This document shows positions 35,593 to 48,413 of a DNA stretch of 64,000 bases, piece by piece. Under the pieces are notes generated by a model, which did not search any database, was not told the DNA's origin, and was given only the letters and a program-made list of their open reading frames with translations. The stretch spans positions 27,501 to 91,500 of the forward strand of contig JAYJMR010000035.1 in the NCBI GenBank assembly GCA_037074705.1. The letters run 5' to 3'. Every line of letters begins with the position of its first letter. Position 1 is the first letter of the stretch. A program made the translations under genes and the position numbers. Origin of the DNA: Zhengitettix transpicula. Taxonomy: Eukaryota; Arthropoda; Insecta; Orthoptera; Tetrigidae.

Positions 35593-35780
35593 TCACAGAA
35601 GAGTGTATATATATATACATGTAAAGAAACTTTAGTAGAGAAGAAATTAAAATTATAAAATAATTCGATCCGCGGAATATTAATTTGTAAGTTTTTACTA
35701 ATGTTCGCTTGCAACAGCTATGCTGCGTGCGTGCGGCGGCGAGGAAGACGTTCGTAGATTACAACGGGCAGTCGTGTTTT
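31478..35780. repeat. Satellite block 4 (187-bp monomer plus poly-T)
   Basis: About 19 monomers. It carries an expanded TA tract (in the monomer starting 32640), GCGTACGG (34367-34374) and AGAAGATTG (34919-34927). The last two occupy the same positions from the block end (7th and 4th monomer) as their counterparts in block 3, which shows that block ends and U2 units were duplicated together. Confidence 0.97.
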
Positions 35781-36378
35781 GCGATGGCCGCCCAAGAGGC
35801 GCTCTGCTAGGTGGAATAAACGTATATTGCATACATTGTTTATAAATGTATATCGAAATCCAGACGTCGGTATTTTACGTCTAAATTATAATAAAACCGA
35901 GATAGATTTATGGGAAAGTGACAGAATTAAAAGAGGCTTTAACGGCAACGAACCCCTGTTTTCAATATAGCTACGCAGTTTCCGTCAACAACGAATATTA
36001 ATTACACTTCCTTTGAGCCGAAAGAAATGAGCGGAAAAAGTACGATGTTTAGAATACATATGTATCAGATACATATTCGTAAAAGGCGCGTTATCCTATC
36101 GTACTTGCGTGCGTGCGTGCGGCGGCGACGACGACGTTCGCGAAATACAAAAGATATATAGGGAGCGTGGTCCAGCTGGTGGCCACGGACAACGGCTTCT
36201 CCCGGAAAATTACTTGTACTCGCTGGTGCCCGGTCCTGCCTGCGAGAAGATGATTGCCGAGAGAGGTGAATCCTGTACTGGATGCGAAATCGCAGTTATT
36301 TCAAAATTTACCTGCCTTCCAACTCAATATTTGATACGTCAGAATGTTAAACTTCTTTCTTTGTTTGAATTTCAATAA
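35781..36378. other. U2 unit 4, downstream flank
   Basis: Copy of the U2 3' flank with the three-repeat GACGACGACG form and one private change (GTTTAGAATAC for GTTTTGAATAC near 36050). It lacks the unit 3 indels. No gene is called. Confidence 0.6.
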
Positions 36379-36567
36379 GGTGGGCCGATCCCGGCGATAC
36401 TGCAAAGCCGGGCCAACCCGTGACAGATGTGGAGCAAGCTCCTAACACTCCGTCATTTTCCAAAAATGAGTTTAATATTCTGGTGGTGCGATGCACCACG
36501 TATCAGATATTAAGCTGATAAGAACAGATACTACACTTTGATCTTAGCCAAAAGGCCGAGAAGCGAT
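36379..36567 (-). ncRNA. U2: U2 snRNA, copy 4 (promoter displaced by insertion)
   Basis: Complete U2 sequence matching copies 1 and 3. As in copy 3, the retroposon starts 9-10 bp upstream, so the natural promoter spacing is lost. The shared insertion site shows that copies 3 and 4 derive from one disrupted ancestor by unit duplication. Confidence 0.9.
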
Positions 36568-36576
36568 AAAGATTCC

Positions 36577-36860
36577 TTTTTTTTTTTTTTTTTTTTTGGG
36601 TAATAGGCTACATGAGGGTAATCCACGATCTGGCAACTCCCCTTTAATAGCATAGGAAGGGTTTTGAAAGGGGGGATGCGGTAAGGTAGAAGAAGGCAGC
36701 CAAGGGTTAACTAGGGCCCCCGGGCTATGGTTTAAGGATCCTACCCGGCAATTGGCCTAAAAGTGATGCAGGGAAAAACCCTAGAAAACCTGCATCAGGT
36801 AGGTCGGGCATTTGGTACTTATCCCACGCCCTTCCGGTAGCGGGAGAGGAGTTTGCTGTG
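36577..36860 (-). mobile_element. 284-bp poly(A)-tailed retroposon, copy in unit 4
   Basis: Same element, same length, same 21-A tail and same insertion point as the copy at 30612-30895, with no difference noticed by eye. It is therefore a duplicated insertion, not an independent event. Confidence 0.75.
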
Positions 36861-37438
36861 CCTCGATCGGGACGGTCTTTTATTCCGGACACCATTGTAA
36901 TCAACGGGGAGCATTGTTAAATGTTTCTGCGGCAATACGTCGAAACACGCGGTCCCCGCGAAACGCCTGAAATCCTGATCGGAAAGTGAGGTCAACCGTC
37001 GAATGCTTAAATATCGCGGGAAAGGAAACAATTGGCTTCAAAGATAAAAATATTTGAAATGTATCAACAGTTTTATTGTTACAGTACGTCCCCACCTAGC
37101 GGCACTTACCTGCACTCGCTGCAGGGTGATACGTAAATGTAAGAGAAAAAAATTAAATTCCTCACGTAAACACACGAGTTCCGTCAAATTGAGCAAAAAA
37201 GAAATGACGTCGTCTAAGAAACGAATAGACAGTCAGAGTTCGGTGCGAATTAAGTGGAATTGATAACGGTTACAATTTTTCACGTTGACGTTTCCATTGT
37301 TACGCGGTCTTTGTAAACAAAGTTAATATTTGTCTTTAAACAGTACGCGCTCACATGTACGCGACATTTAAAAATTTTCCCCATTTTTTAAATATATATT
37401 TATTTATTTAAATATATATAGAAGTAAAAAAAAATGGT

Positions 37439-37441
<3 letters not shown>
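36861..37441. other. U2 unit 4, displaced promoter and upstream flank
   Basis: U2 5' flank as in unit 1, resuming after the retroposon and ending AATGGTGGA before the T run of block 5. Confidence 0.55.
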
Positions 37442-37481
<40 letters not shown>

Positions 37482-37664
37482 TCACAGAAGAGTGTATATA
37501 TATATACATGTAAAGAAACTTTAGTAGAGAAGAAATTAAAATTATAAAATAATTCGATCCGCGGAATATTAATTTGTAAGTTTTTACTAATGTTCGCTTG
37601 CAACAGCTATGCTGCGTGCGTGCGGCGGCGAGGAAGACGTTCGTAGATTACAACGGGCAGTCGT

Positions 37665-37703
<39 letters not shown>

Positions 37704-37886
37704 TCACAGAAGAGTGTATATATATATACATGTAAAGAAACTTTAGTAGAGAAGAAATTAAAATTATAAAATAATTCGATCCGCGGAATATTAATTTGTA
37801 AGTTTTTACTAATGTTCGCTTGCAACAGCTATGCTGCGTGCGTGCGGCGGCGAGGAAGACGTTCGTAGATTACAACGGGCAGTCGT

Positions 37887-37932
<46 letters not shown>

Positions 37933-38115
37933 TCACAGAAGAGTGTATATATATATACATGTAAAGAAACTTTAGTAGAGAAGAAATTAAAATTATAAAA
38001 TAATTCGATCCGCGGAATATTAATTTGTAAGTTTTTACTAATGTTCGCTTGCAACAGCTATGCTGCGTGCGTGCGGCGGCGAGGAAGACGTTCGTAGATT
38101 ACAACGGGCAGTCGT

Positions 38116-38155
<40 letters not shown>

Positions 38156-38552
38156 TCACAGAAGAGTGTATATATATATACATGTAAAGAAACTTTAGTA
38201 GAGAAGAAATTAAAATTATAAAATAATTCGATCCGCGGAATATTAATTTGTAAGTTTTTACTAATGTTCGCTTGCAACAGCTATGCTGCGTGCGTGCGGC
38301 GGCGAGGAAGACGTTCGTAGATTACAACGGGCAGTCGTGTTTTTTTTTTTTTTTTTTTTTTTTTTTAACTCACAGAAGAGTGTATATATATATACATGTA
38401 AAGAAACTTTAGTAGAGAAGAAATTAAAATTATAAAATAATTCGATCCGCGGAATATTAATTTGTAAGTTTTTACTAATGTTCGCTTGCAACAGCTATGC
38501 TGCGTGCGTGCGGCGGCGAGGAAGACGTTCGTAGATTACAACGGGCAGTCGT

Positions 38553-38598
<46 letters not shown>

Positions 38599-38781
38599 TC
38601 ACAGAAGAGTGTATATATATATACATGTAAAGAAACTTTAGTAGAGAAGAAATTAAAATTATAAAATAATTCGATCCGCGGAATATTAATTTGTAAGTTT
38701 TTACTAATGTTCGCTTGCAACAGCTATGCTGCGTGCGTGCGGCGGCGAGGAAGACGTTCGTAGATTACAACGGGCAGTCGT

Positions 38782-38823
<42 letters not shown>

Positions 38824-39006
38824 TCACAGAAGAGTGTATATATATATACATGTAAAGAAACTTTAGTAGAGAAGAAATTAAAATTATAAAATAATTCGAT
38901 CCGCGGAATATTAATTTGTAAGTTTTTACTAATGTTCGCTTGCAACAGCTATGCTGCGTGCGTGCGGCGGCGAGGAAGACGTTCGTAGATTACAACGGGC
39001 AGTCGT

Positions 39007-39046
<40 letters not shown>

Positions 39047-39229
39047 TCACAGAAGAGTGTATATATATATACATGTAAAGAAACTTTAGTAGAGAAGAAA
39101 TTAAAATTATAAAATAATTCGATCCGCGGAATATTAATTTGTAAGTTTTTACTAATGTTCGCTTGCAACAGCTATGCTGCGTGCGTGCGGCGGCGAGGAA
39201 GACGTTCGTAGATTACAACGGGCAGTCGT

Positions 39230-39272
<43 letters not shown>

Positions 39273-39676
39273 TCACAGAAGAGTGTATATATATATATAC
39301 ATGTAAAGAAACTTTAGTAGAGAAGAAATTAAAATTATAAAATAATTCGATCCGCGGAATATTAATTTGTAAGTTTTTACTAATGTTCGCTTGCAACAGC
39401 TATGCTGCGTGCGTGCGGCGGCGAGGAAGACGTTCGTAGATTACAACGGGCAGTCGTGTTTTTTTTTTTTTTTTTTTTTTTTTAACTCACAGAAGAGTGT
39501 ATATATATATACATGTAAAGAAACTTTAGTAGAGAAGAAATTAAAATTATAAAATAATTCGATCCGCGGAATATTAATTTGTAAGTTTTTACTAATGTTC
39601 GCTTGCAACAGCTATGCTGCGTGCGTGCGGCGGCGAGGAAGACGGAAGACGTTCGTAGATTACAACGGGCAGTCGT

Positions 39677-39720
<44 letters not shown>

Positions 39721-39903
39721 TCACAGAAGAGTGTATATATATATACATGTAAAGAAACTTTAGTAGAGAAGAAATTAAAATTATAAAATAATTCGATCCG
39801 CGGAATATTAATTTGTAAGTTTTTACTAATGTTCGCTTGCAACAGCTATGCTGCGTGCGTGCGGCGGCGAGGAAGACGTTCGTAGATTACAACGGGCAGT
39901 CGT

Positions 39904-39945
<42 letters not shown>

Positions 39946-40128
39946 TCACAGAAGAGTGTATATATATATACATGTAAAGAAACTTTAGTAGAGAAGAAAT
40001 TAAAATTATAAAATAATTCGATCCGCGGAATATTAATTTGTAAGTTTTTACTAATGTTCGCTTGCAACAGCTATGCTGCGTGCGTGCGGCGGCGAGGAAG
40101 ACGTTCGTAGATTACAACGGGCAGTCGT

Positions 40129-40167
<39 letters not shown>

Positions 40168-40350
40168 TCACAGAAGAGTGTATATATATATACATGTAAA
40201 GAAACTTTAGTAGAGAAGAAATTAAAATTATAAAATAATTCGATCCGCGGAATATTAATTTGTAAGTTTTTACTAATGTTCGCTTGCAACAGCTATGCTG
40301 CGTGCGTGCGGCGGCGAGGAAGACGTTCGTAGATTACAACGGGCAGTCGT

Positions 40351-40392
<42 letters not shown>

Positions 40393-40575
40393 TCACAGAA
40401 GAGTGTATATATATATACATGTAAAGAAACTTTAGTAGAGAAGAAATTAAAATTATAAAATAATTCGATCCGCGGAATATTAATTTGTAAGTTTTTACTA
40501 ATGTTCGCTTGCAACAGCTATGCTGCGTGCGTGCGGCGGCGAGGAAGACGTTCGTAGATTACAACGGGCAGTCGT

Positions 40576-40616
<41 letters not shown>

Positions 40617-40798
40617 TCACAGAAGAGTGTATATATATATACATGTAAAGAAACTTTAGTAGAGAAGAAATTAAAATTATAAAATAATTCGATCCGCGGA
40701 ATATTAATTTGTAAGTTTTTACTAATGTTCGCTTCAACAGCTATGCTGCGTGCGTGCGGCGGCGAGGAAGACGTTCGTAGATTACAACGGGCAGTCGT

Positions 40799-40840
<42 letters not shown>

Positions 40841-41023
40841 TCACAGAAGAGTGTATATATATATACATGTAAAGAAACTTTAGTAGAGAAGAAATTAAAA
40901 TTATAAAATAATTCGATCCGCGGAATATTAATTTGTAAGTTTTTACTAATGTTCGCTTGCAACAGCTATGCTGCGTGCGTGCGGCGGCGAGGAAGACGTT
41001 CGTAGATTACAACGGGCAGTCGT

Positions 41024-41064
<41 letters not shown>

Positions 41065-41247
41065 TCACAGAAGAGTGTATATATATATACATGTAAAGAA
41101 ACTTTAGTAGAGAAGAAATTAAAATTATAAAATAATTCGATCCGCGGAATATTAATTTGTAAGTTTTTACTAATGTTCGCTTGCAACAGCTATGCTGCGT
41201 GCGTGCGGCGGCGAGGAAGACGTTCGTAGATTACAACGGGCAGTCGT

Positions 41248-41288
<41 letters not shown>

Positions 41289-41471
41289 TCACAGAAGAGT
41301 GTATATATATATACATGTAAAGAAACTTTAGTAGAGAAGAAATTAAAATTATAAAATAATTCGATCCGCGGAATATTAATTTGTAAGTTTTTACTAATGT
41401 TCGCTTGCAACAGCTATGCTGCGTGCGTGCGGCGGCGAGGAAGACGTTCGTAGATTACAACGGGCAGTCGT

Positions 41472-41514
<43 letters not shown>

Positions 41515-41697
41515 TCACAGAAGAGTGTATATATATATACATGTAAAGAAACTTTAGTAGAGAAGAAATTAAAATTATAAAATAATTCGATCCGCGGAAT
41601 ATTAATTTGTAAGTTTTTACTAATGTTCGCTTGCAACAGCTATGCTGCGTGCGTGCGGCGGCGAGGAAGACGTTCGTAGATTACAACGGGCAGTCGT

Positions 41698-41740
<43 letters not shown>

Positions 41741-41923
41741 TCACAGAAGAGTGTATATATATATACATGTAAAGAAACTTTAGTAGAGAAGAAATTAAAA
41801 TTATAAAATAATTCGATCCGCGGAATATTAATTTGTAAGTTTTTACTAATGTTCGCTTGCAACAGCTATGCTGCGTGCGTGCGGCGGCGAGGAAGACGTT
41901 CGTAGATTACAACGGGCAGTCGT

Positions 41924-41960
<37 letters not shown>

Positions 41961-42143
41961 TCACAGAAGAGTGTATATATATATACATGTAAAGAAACTT
42001 TAGTAGAGAAGAAATTAAAATTATAAAATAATTCGATCCGCGGAATATTAATTTGTAAGTTTTTACTAATGTTCGCTTGCAACAGCTATGCTGCGTGCGT
42101 GCGGCGGCGAGGAAGACGTTCGTAGATTACAACGGGCAGTCGT

Positions 42144-42187
<44 letters not shown>

Positions 42188-42370
42188 TCACAGAAGAGTG
42201 TATATATATATACATGTAAAGAAACTTTAGTAGAGAAGAAATTAAAATTATAAAATAATTCGATCCGCGGAATATTAATTTGTAAGTTTTTACTAATGTT
42301 CGCTTGCAACAGCTATGCTGCGTGCGTGCGGCGGCGAGGAAGACGTTCGTAGATTACAACGGGCAGTCGT

Positions 42371-42411
<41 letters not shown>

Positions 42412-42594
42412 TCACAGAAGAGTGTATATATATATACATGTAAAGAAACTTTAGTAGAGAAGAAATTAAAATTATAAAATAATTCGATCCGCGGAATATT
42501 AATTTGTAAGTTTTTACTAATGTTCGCTTGCAACAGCTATGCTGCGTGCGTGCGGCGGCGAGGAAGACGTTCGTAGATTACAACGGGCAGTCGT

Positions 42595-42639
<45 letters not shown>

Positions 42640-42822
42640 TCACAGAAGAGTGTATATATATATACATGTAAAGAAACTTTAGTAGAGAAGAAATTAAAAT
42701 TATAAAATAATTCGATCCGCGGAATATTAATTTGTAAGTTTTTACTAATGTTCGCTTGCAACAGCTATGCTGCGTGCGTGCGGCGGCGAGGAAGACGTTC
42801 GTAGATTACAACGGGCAGTCGT

Positions 42823-42868
<46 letters not shown>

Positions 42869-43263
42869 TCACAGAAGAGTGTATATATATATACATGTAA
42901 AGAAACTTTAGTAGAGAAGAAATTAAAATTATAAAATAATTCGATCCGCGGAATATTAATTTGTAAGTTTTTACTAATGTTCGCTTGCAACAGCTATGCT
43001 GCGTGCGTGCGGCGGCGAGGAAGACGTTCGTAGATTACAACGGGCAGTCGTGTTTTTTTTTTTTTTTTTTTTTTTTTAACTCACAGAAGAGTGTATATAT
43101 ATATACATGTAAAGAAACTTTAGTAGAGAAGAAATTAAAATTATAAAATAATTCGATCCGCGGAATATTAATTTGTAAGTTTTTACTAATGTTCGCTTGC
43201 AACAGCTATGCTGCGTGCGTGCGGCGGCGAGGAAGACGTTCGTAGATTACAACGGGCAGTCGT

Positions 43264-43308
<45 letters not shown>

Positions 43309-43488
43309 TCACAGAAGAGTGTATATATATATACATGTAAAGAAACTTTAGTAGAGAAGAAATTAAAATTATAAAATAATTCGATCCGCGGAATATTAAT
43401 TTGTAAGTTTTTACTAATGTTCGCTTGCAACAGCTATGCTGCGTGCGTGCGGCGGCGAGGAAGACGTTAGATTACAACGGGCAGTCGT

Positions 43489-43532
<44 letters not shown>

Positions 43533-43715
43533 TCACAGAAGAGTGTATATATATATACATGTAAAGAAACTTTAGTAGAGAAGAAATTAAAATTATAAAA
43601 TAATTCGATCCGCGGAATATTAATTTGTAAGTTTTTACTAATGTTCGCTTGCAACAGCTATGCTGCGTGCGTGCGGCGGCGAGGAAGACGTTCGTAGATT
43701 ACAACGGGCAGTCGT

Positions 43716-43761
<46 letters not shown>

Positions 43762-43944
43762 TCACAGAAGAGTGTATATATATATACATGTAAAGAAACT
43801 TTAGTAGAGAAGAAATTAAAATTATAAAATAATTCGATCCGCGGAATATTAATTTGTAAGTTTTTACTAATGTTCGCTTGCAACAGCTATGCTGCGTGCG
43901 TGCGGCGGCGAGGAAGACGTTCGTAGATTACAACGGGCAGTCGT

Positions 43945-43992
<48 letters not shown>

Positions 43993-44175
43993 TCACAGAA
44001 GAGTGTATATATATATACATGTAAAGAAACTTTAGTAGAGAAGAAATTAAAATTATAAAATAATTCGATCCGCGGAATATTAATTTGTAAGTTTTTACTA
44101 ATGTTCGCTTGCAACAGCTATGCTGCGTGCGTGCGGCGGCGAGGAAGACGTTCGTAGATTACAACGGGCAGTCGT

Positions 44176-44219
<44 letters not shown>

Positions 44220-44402
44220 TCACAGAAGAGTGTATATATATATACATGTAAAGAAACTTTAGTAGAGAAGAAATTAAAATTATAAAATAATTCGATCCGC
44301 GGAATATTAATTTGTAAGTTTTTACTAATGTTCGCTTGCAACAGCTATGCTGCGTGCGTGCGGCGGCGAGGAAGACGTTCGTAGATTACAACGGGCAGTC
44401 GT

Positions 44403-44442
<40 letters not shown>

Positions 44443-44625
44443 TCACAGAAGAGTGTATATATATATACATGTAAAGAAACTTTAGTAGAGAAGAAATTAA
44501 AATTATAAAATAATTCGATCCGCGGAATATTAATTTGTAAGTTTTTACTAATGTTCGCTTGCAACAGCTATGCTGCGTGCGTGCGGCGGCGAGGAAGACG
44601 TTCGTAGATTACAACGGGCAGTCGT

Positions 44626-44664
<39 letters not shown>

Positions 44665-45055
44665 TCACAGAAGAGTGTATATATATATACATGTAAAGAA
44701 ACTTTAGTAGAGAAGAAATTAAAATTATAAAATAATTCGATCCGCGGAATATTAATTTGTAAGTTTTTACTAATGTTCGCTTGCAACAGCTATGCTGCGT
44801 GCGTGCGGCGGCGAGGAAGACGTTCGTAGATTACAACGGGCAGTCGTGTTTTTTTTTTTTTTTTTTTTTAACTCACAGAAGAGTGTATATATATATACAT
44901 GTAAAGAAACTTTAGTAGAGAAGAAATTAAAATTATAAAATAATTCGATCCGCGGAATATTAATTTGTAAGTTTTTACTAATGTTCGCTTGCAACAGCTA
45001 TGCTGCGTGCGTGCGGCGGCGAGGAAGACGTTCGTAGATTACAACGGGCAGTCGT

Positions 45056-45093
<38 letters not shown>

Positions 45094-45276
45094 TCACAGA
45101 AGAGTGTATATATATATACATGTAAAGAAACTTTAGTAGAGAAGAAATTAAAATTATAAAATAATTCGATCCGCGGAATATTAATTTGTAAGTTTTTACT
45201 AATGTTCGCTTGCAACAGCTATGCTGCGTGCGTGCGGCGGCGAGGAAGACGTTCGTAGATTACAACGGGCAGTCGT

Positions 45277-45324
<48 letters not shown>

Positions 45325-45507
45325 TCACAGAAGAGTGTATATATATATACATGTAAAGAAACTTTAGTAGAGAAGAAATTAAAATTATAAAATAATTCGA
45401 TCCGCGGAATATTAATTTGTAAGTTTTTACTAATGTTCGCTTGCAACAGCTATGCTGCGTGCGTGCGGCGGCGAGGAAGACGTTCGTAGATTACAACGGG
45501 CAGTCGT

Positions 45508-45551
<44 letters not shown>

Positions 45552-45734
45552 TCACAGAAGAGTGTATATATATATACATGTAAAGAAACTTTAGTAGAGA
45601 AGAAATTAAAATTATAAAATAATTCGATCCGCGGAATATTAATTTGTAAGTTTTTACTAATGTTCGCTTGCAACAGCTATGCTGCGTGCGTGCGGCGGCG
45701 AGGAAGACGTTCGTAGATTACAACGGGCAGTCGT

Positions 45735-45783
<49 letters not shown>

Positions 45784-45966
45784 TCACAGAAGAGTGTATA
45801 TATATATACATGTAAAGAAACTTTAGTAGAGAAGAAATTAAAATTATAAAATAATTCGATCCGCGGAATATTAATTTGTAAGTTTTTACTAATGTTCGCT
45901 TGCAACAGCTATGCTGCGTGCGTGCGGCGGCGAGGAAGACGTTCGTAGATTACAACGGGCAGTCGT

Positions 45967-46005
<39 letters not shown>

Positions 46006-46395
46006 TCACAGAAGAGTGTATATATATATACATGTAAAGAAACTTTAGTAGAGAAGAAATTAAAATTATAAAATAATTCGATCCGCGGAATATTAATTTG
46101 TAAGTTTTTACTAATGTTCGCTTGCAACAGCTATGCTGCGTGCGTGCGGCGGCGAGGAAGACGTTCGTAGATTACAACGGGCAGTCGTGTTTTTTTTTTT
46201 TTTTTTTTTAACTCACAGAAGAGTGTATATATATATACATGTAAAGAAACTTTAGTAGAGAAGAAATTAAAATTATAAAATAATTCGATCCGCGGAATAT
46301 TAATTTGTAAGTTTTTACTAATGTTCGCTTGCAACAGCTATGCTGCGTGCGTGCGGCGGCGAGGAAGACGTTCGTAGATTACAACGGGCAGTCGT

Positions 46396-46432
<37 letters not shown>

Positions 46433-46615
46433 TCACAGAAGAGTGTATATATATATACATGTAAAGAAACTTTAGTAGAGAAGAAATTAAAATTATAAAA
46501 TAATTCGATCCGCGGAATATTAATTTGTAAGTTTTTACTAATGTTCGCTTGCAACAGCTATGCTGCGTGCGTGCGGCGGCGAGGAAGACGTTCGTAGATT
46601 ACAACGGGCAGTCGT

Positions 46616-46664
<49 letters not shown>

Positions 46665-46847
46665 TCACAGAAGAGTGTATATATATATACATGTAAAGAA
46701 ACTTTAGTAGAGAAGAAATTAAAATTATAAAATAATTCGATCCGCGGAATATTAATTTGTAAGTTTTTACTAATGTTCGCTTGCAACAGCTATGCTGCGT
46801 GCGTGCGGCGGCGAGGAAGACGTTCGTAGATTACAACGGGCAGTCGT

Positions 46848-46892
<45 letters not shown>

Positions 46893-47075
46893 TCACAGAA
46901 GAGTGTATATATATATACATGTAAAGAAACTTTAGTAGAGAAGAAATTAAAATTATAAAATAATTCGATCCGCGGAATATTAATTTGTAAGTTTTTACTA
47001 ATGTTCGCTTGCAACAGCTATGCTGCGTGCGTGCGGCGGCGAGGAAGACGTTCGTAGATTACAACGGGCAGTCGT

Positions 47076-47124
<49 letters not shown>

Positions 47125-47307
47125 TCACAGAAGAGTGTATATATATATACATGTAAAGAAACTTTAGTAGAGAAGAAATTAAAATTATAAAATAATTCGA
47201 TCCGCGGAATATTAATTTGTAAGTTTTTACTAATGTTCGCTTGCAACAGCTATGCTGCGTGCGTGCGGCGGCGAGGAAGACGTTCGTAGATTACAACGGG
47301 CAGTCGT

Positions 47308-47346
<39 letters not shown>

Positions 47347-47534
47347 TCACAGAAGAGTGTATATATATATACATGTAAAGAAACTTTAGTAGAGAAGAAA
47401 TTAAAATTATAAAATAATTCGATCCGCGGAATATTAATTTGTAAGTTTTTACTAATGTTCGCTTGCAACAGCTATGCTGCGTGCGTGCGGCGGCGAGGAA
47501 GACGTTCGTAGATTACAACGGGCAGTCGTGTTTT
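37442..47534. repeat. Satellite block 5 (187-bp monomer plus poly-T)
   Basis: About 45 monomers. Period order from 38153 onward matches block 4 from 31524 onward (short T run, then about 228, 225, 225, 226, short), including the expanded TA tract at 39270, so the start of this block is a duplicate of block 4 with three extra monomers in front. Private variants are an 8-bp duplication GACGGAAGACG (39641-39651), a missing base in CGCTTCAAC (40731-40739) and a small deletion GACGTTAGATT (43462-43472). Confidence 0.97.
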
Positions 47535-48132
47535 GCGATGGCCGCCCAAGAGGCGCTCTGCTAGGTGGAATAAACGTATATTGCATACATTGTTTATAAA
47601 TGTATATCGAAATCCAGACGTCGGTATTTTACGTCTAAATTATAATAAAACCGAGATAGATTTATGGGAAAGTGACAGAATTAAAAGAGGCTTTAACGGC
47701 AACGAACCCCTGTTTTCAATATAGCTACGCAGTTTCCGTCAACAACGAATATTAATTACACTTCCTTTGAGCCGAAAGAAATGAGCGGAAAAAGTACGAT
47801 GTTTTGAATACATATGTATCAGATACATATTCGTAAAAGGCGCGTTATCCTATCGTACTTGCGTGCGTGCGTGCGGCGGCGACGACGACGTTCGCGAAAT
47901 ACAAAAGATATATAGGGAGCGTGGTCCAGCTGGTGGCCACGGACAACGGCTTCTCCCGGAAAATTACTTGTACTCGCTGGTGCCCGGTCCTGCCTGCGAG
48001 AAGATGATTGCCGAGAGAGGTGAATCCTGTACTGGATGCGAAATCGCAGTTATTTCAAAATTTACCTGCCTTCCAACTCAATATTTGATACGTCAGAATG
48101 TTAAACTTCTTTCTTTGTTTGAATTTCAATAA
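47535..48132. other. U2 unit 5, downstream flank
   Basis: Copy of the U2 3' flank with the three-repeat GACGACGACG form shared with units 3 and 4. No gene is called. Confidence 0.6.
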
Positions 48133-48285
48133 GGTGGGCCGATCCCGGCGATACTGCAAAGCCGGGCCAACCCGTGACAGATGTGGAGCAAGCTCCTAAC
48201 ACTCCGTCATTTTCCAAAAATGAGTTTAATATTCTGGTGGTGCGATGCACCACGTATCAGATATTAAGCTGATAAGAACAGATAC
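48133..48285 (-). pseudogene. U2 snRNA copy 5, 3' fragment
   Basis: U2 nt 37 to the 3' end (153 nt). Because the 5' fragment (53979-54016) contains nt 1-38, nt 37-38 (GT) are present on both sides. This is consistent with a 2-bp target duplication at the Utopia insertion, in contrast to the 1-nt loss in copy 2. Confidence 0.93.
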
Positions 48286-48413
48286 AACAGGTTATAAAAT
48301 ATGTTAATGAACAGGCTTAAAACTATCAATCGGTATGTTCTTCAGCTTCTACTACAAACTAATACTACAGTTAAAATCGTAATTGTAAAATTTTAAGGAC
48401 AGTGATGCCTCTG

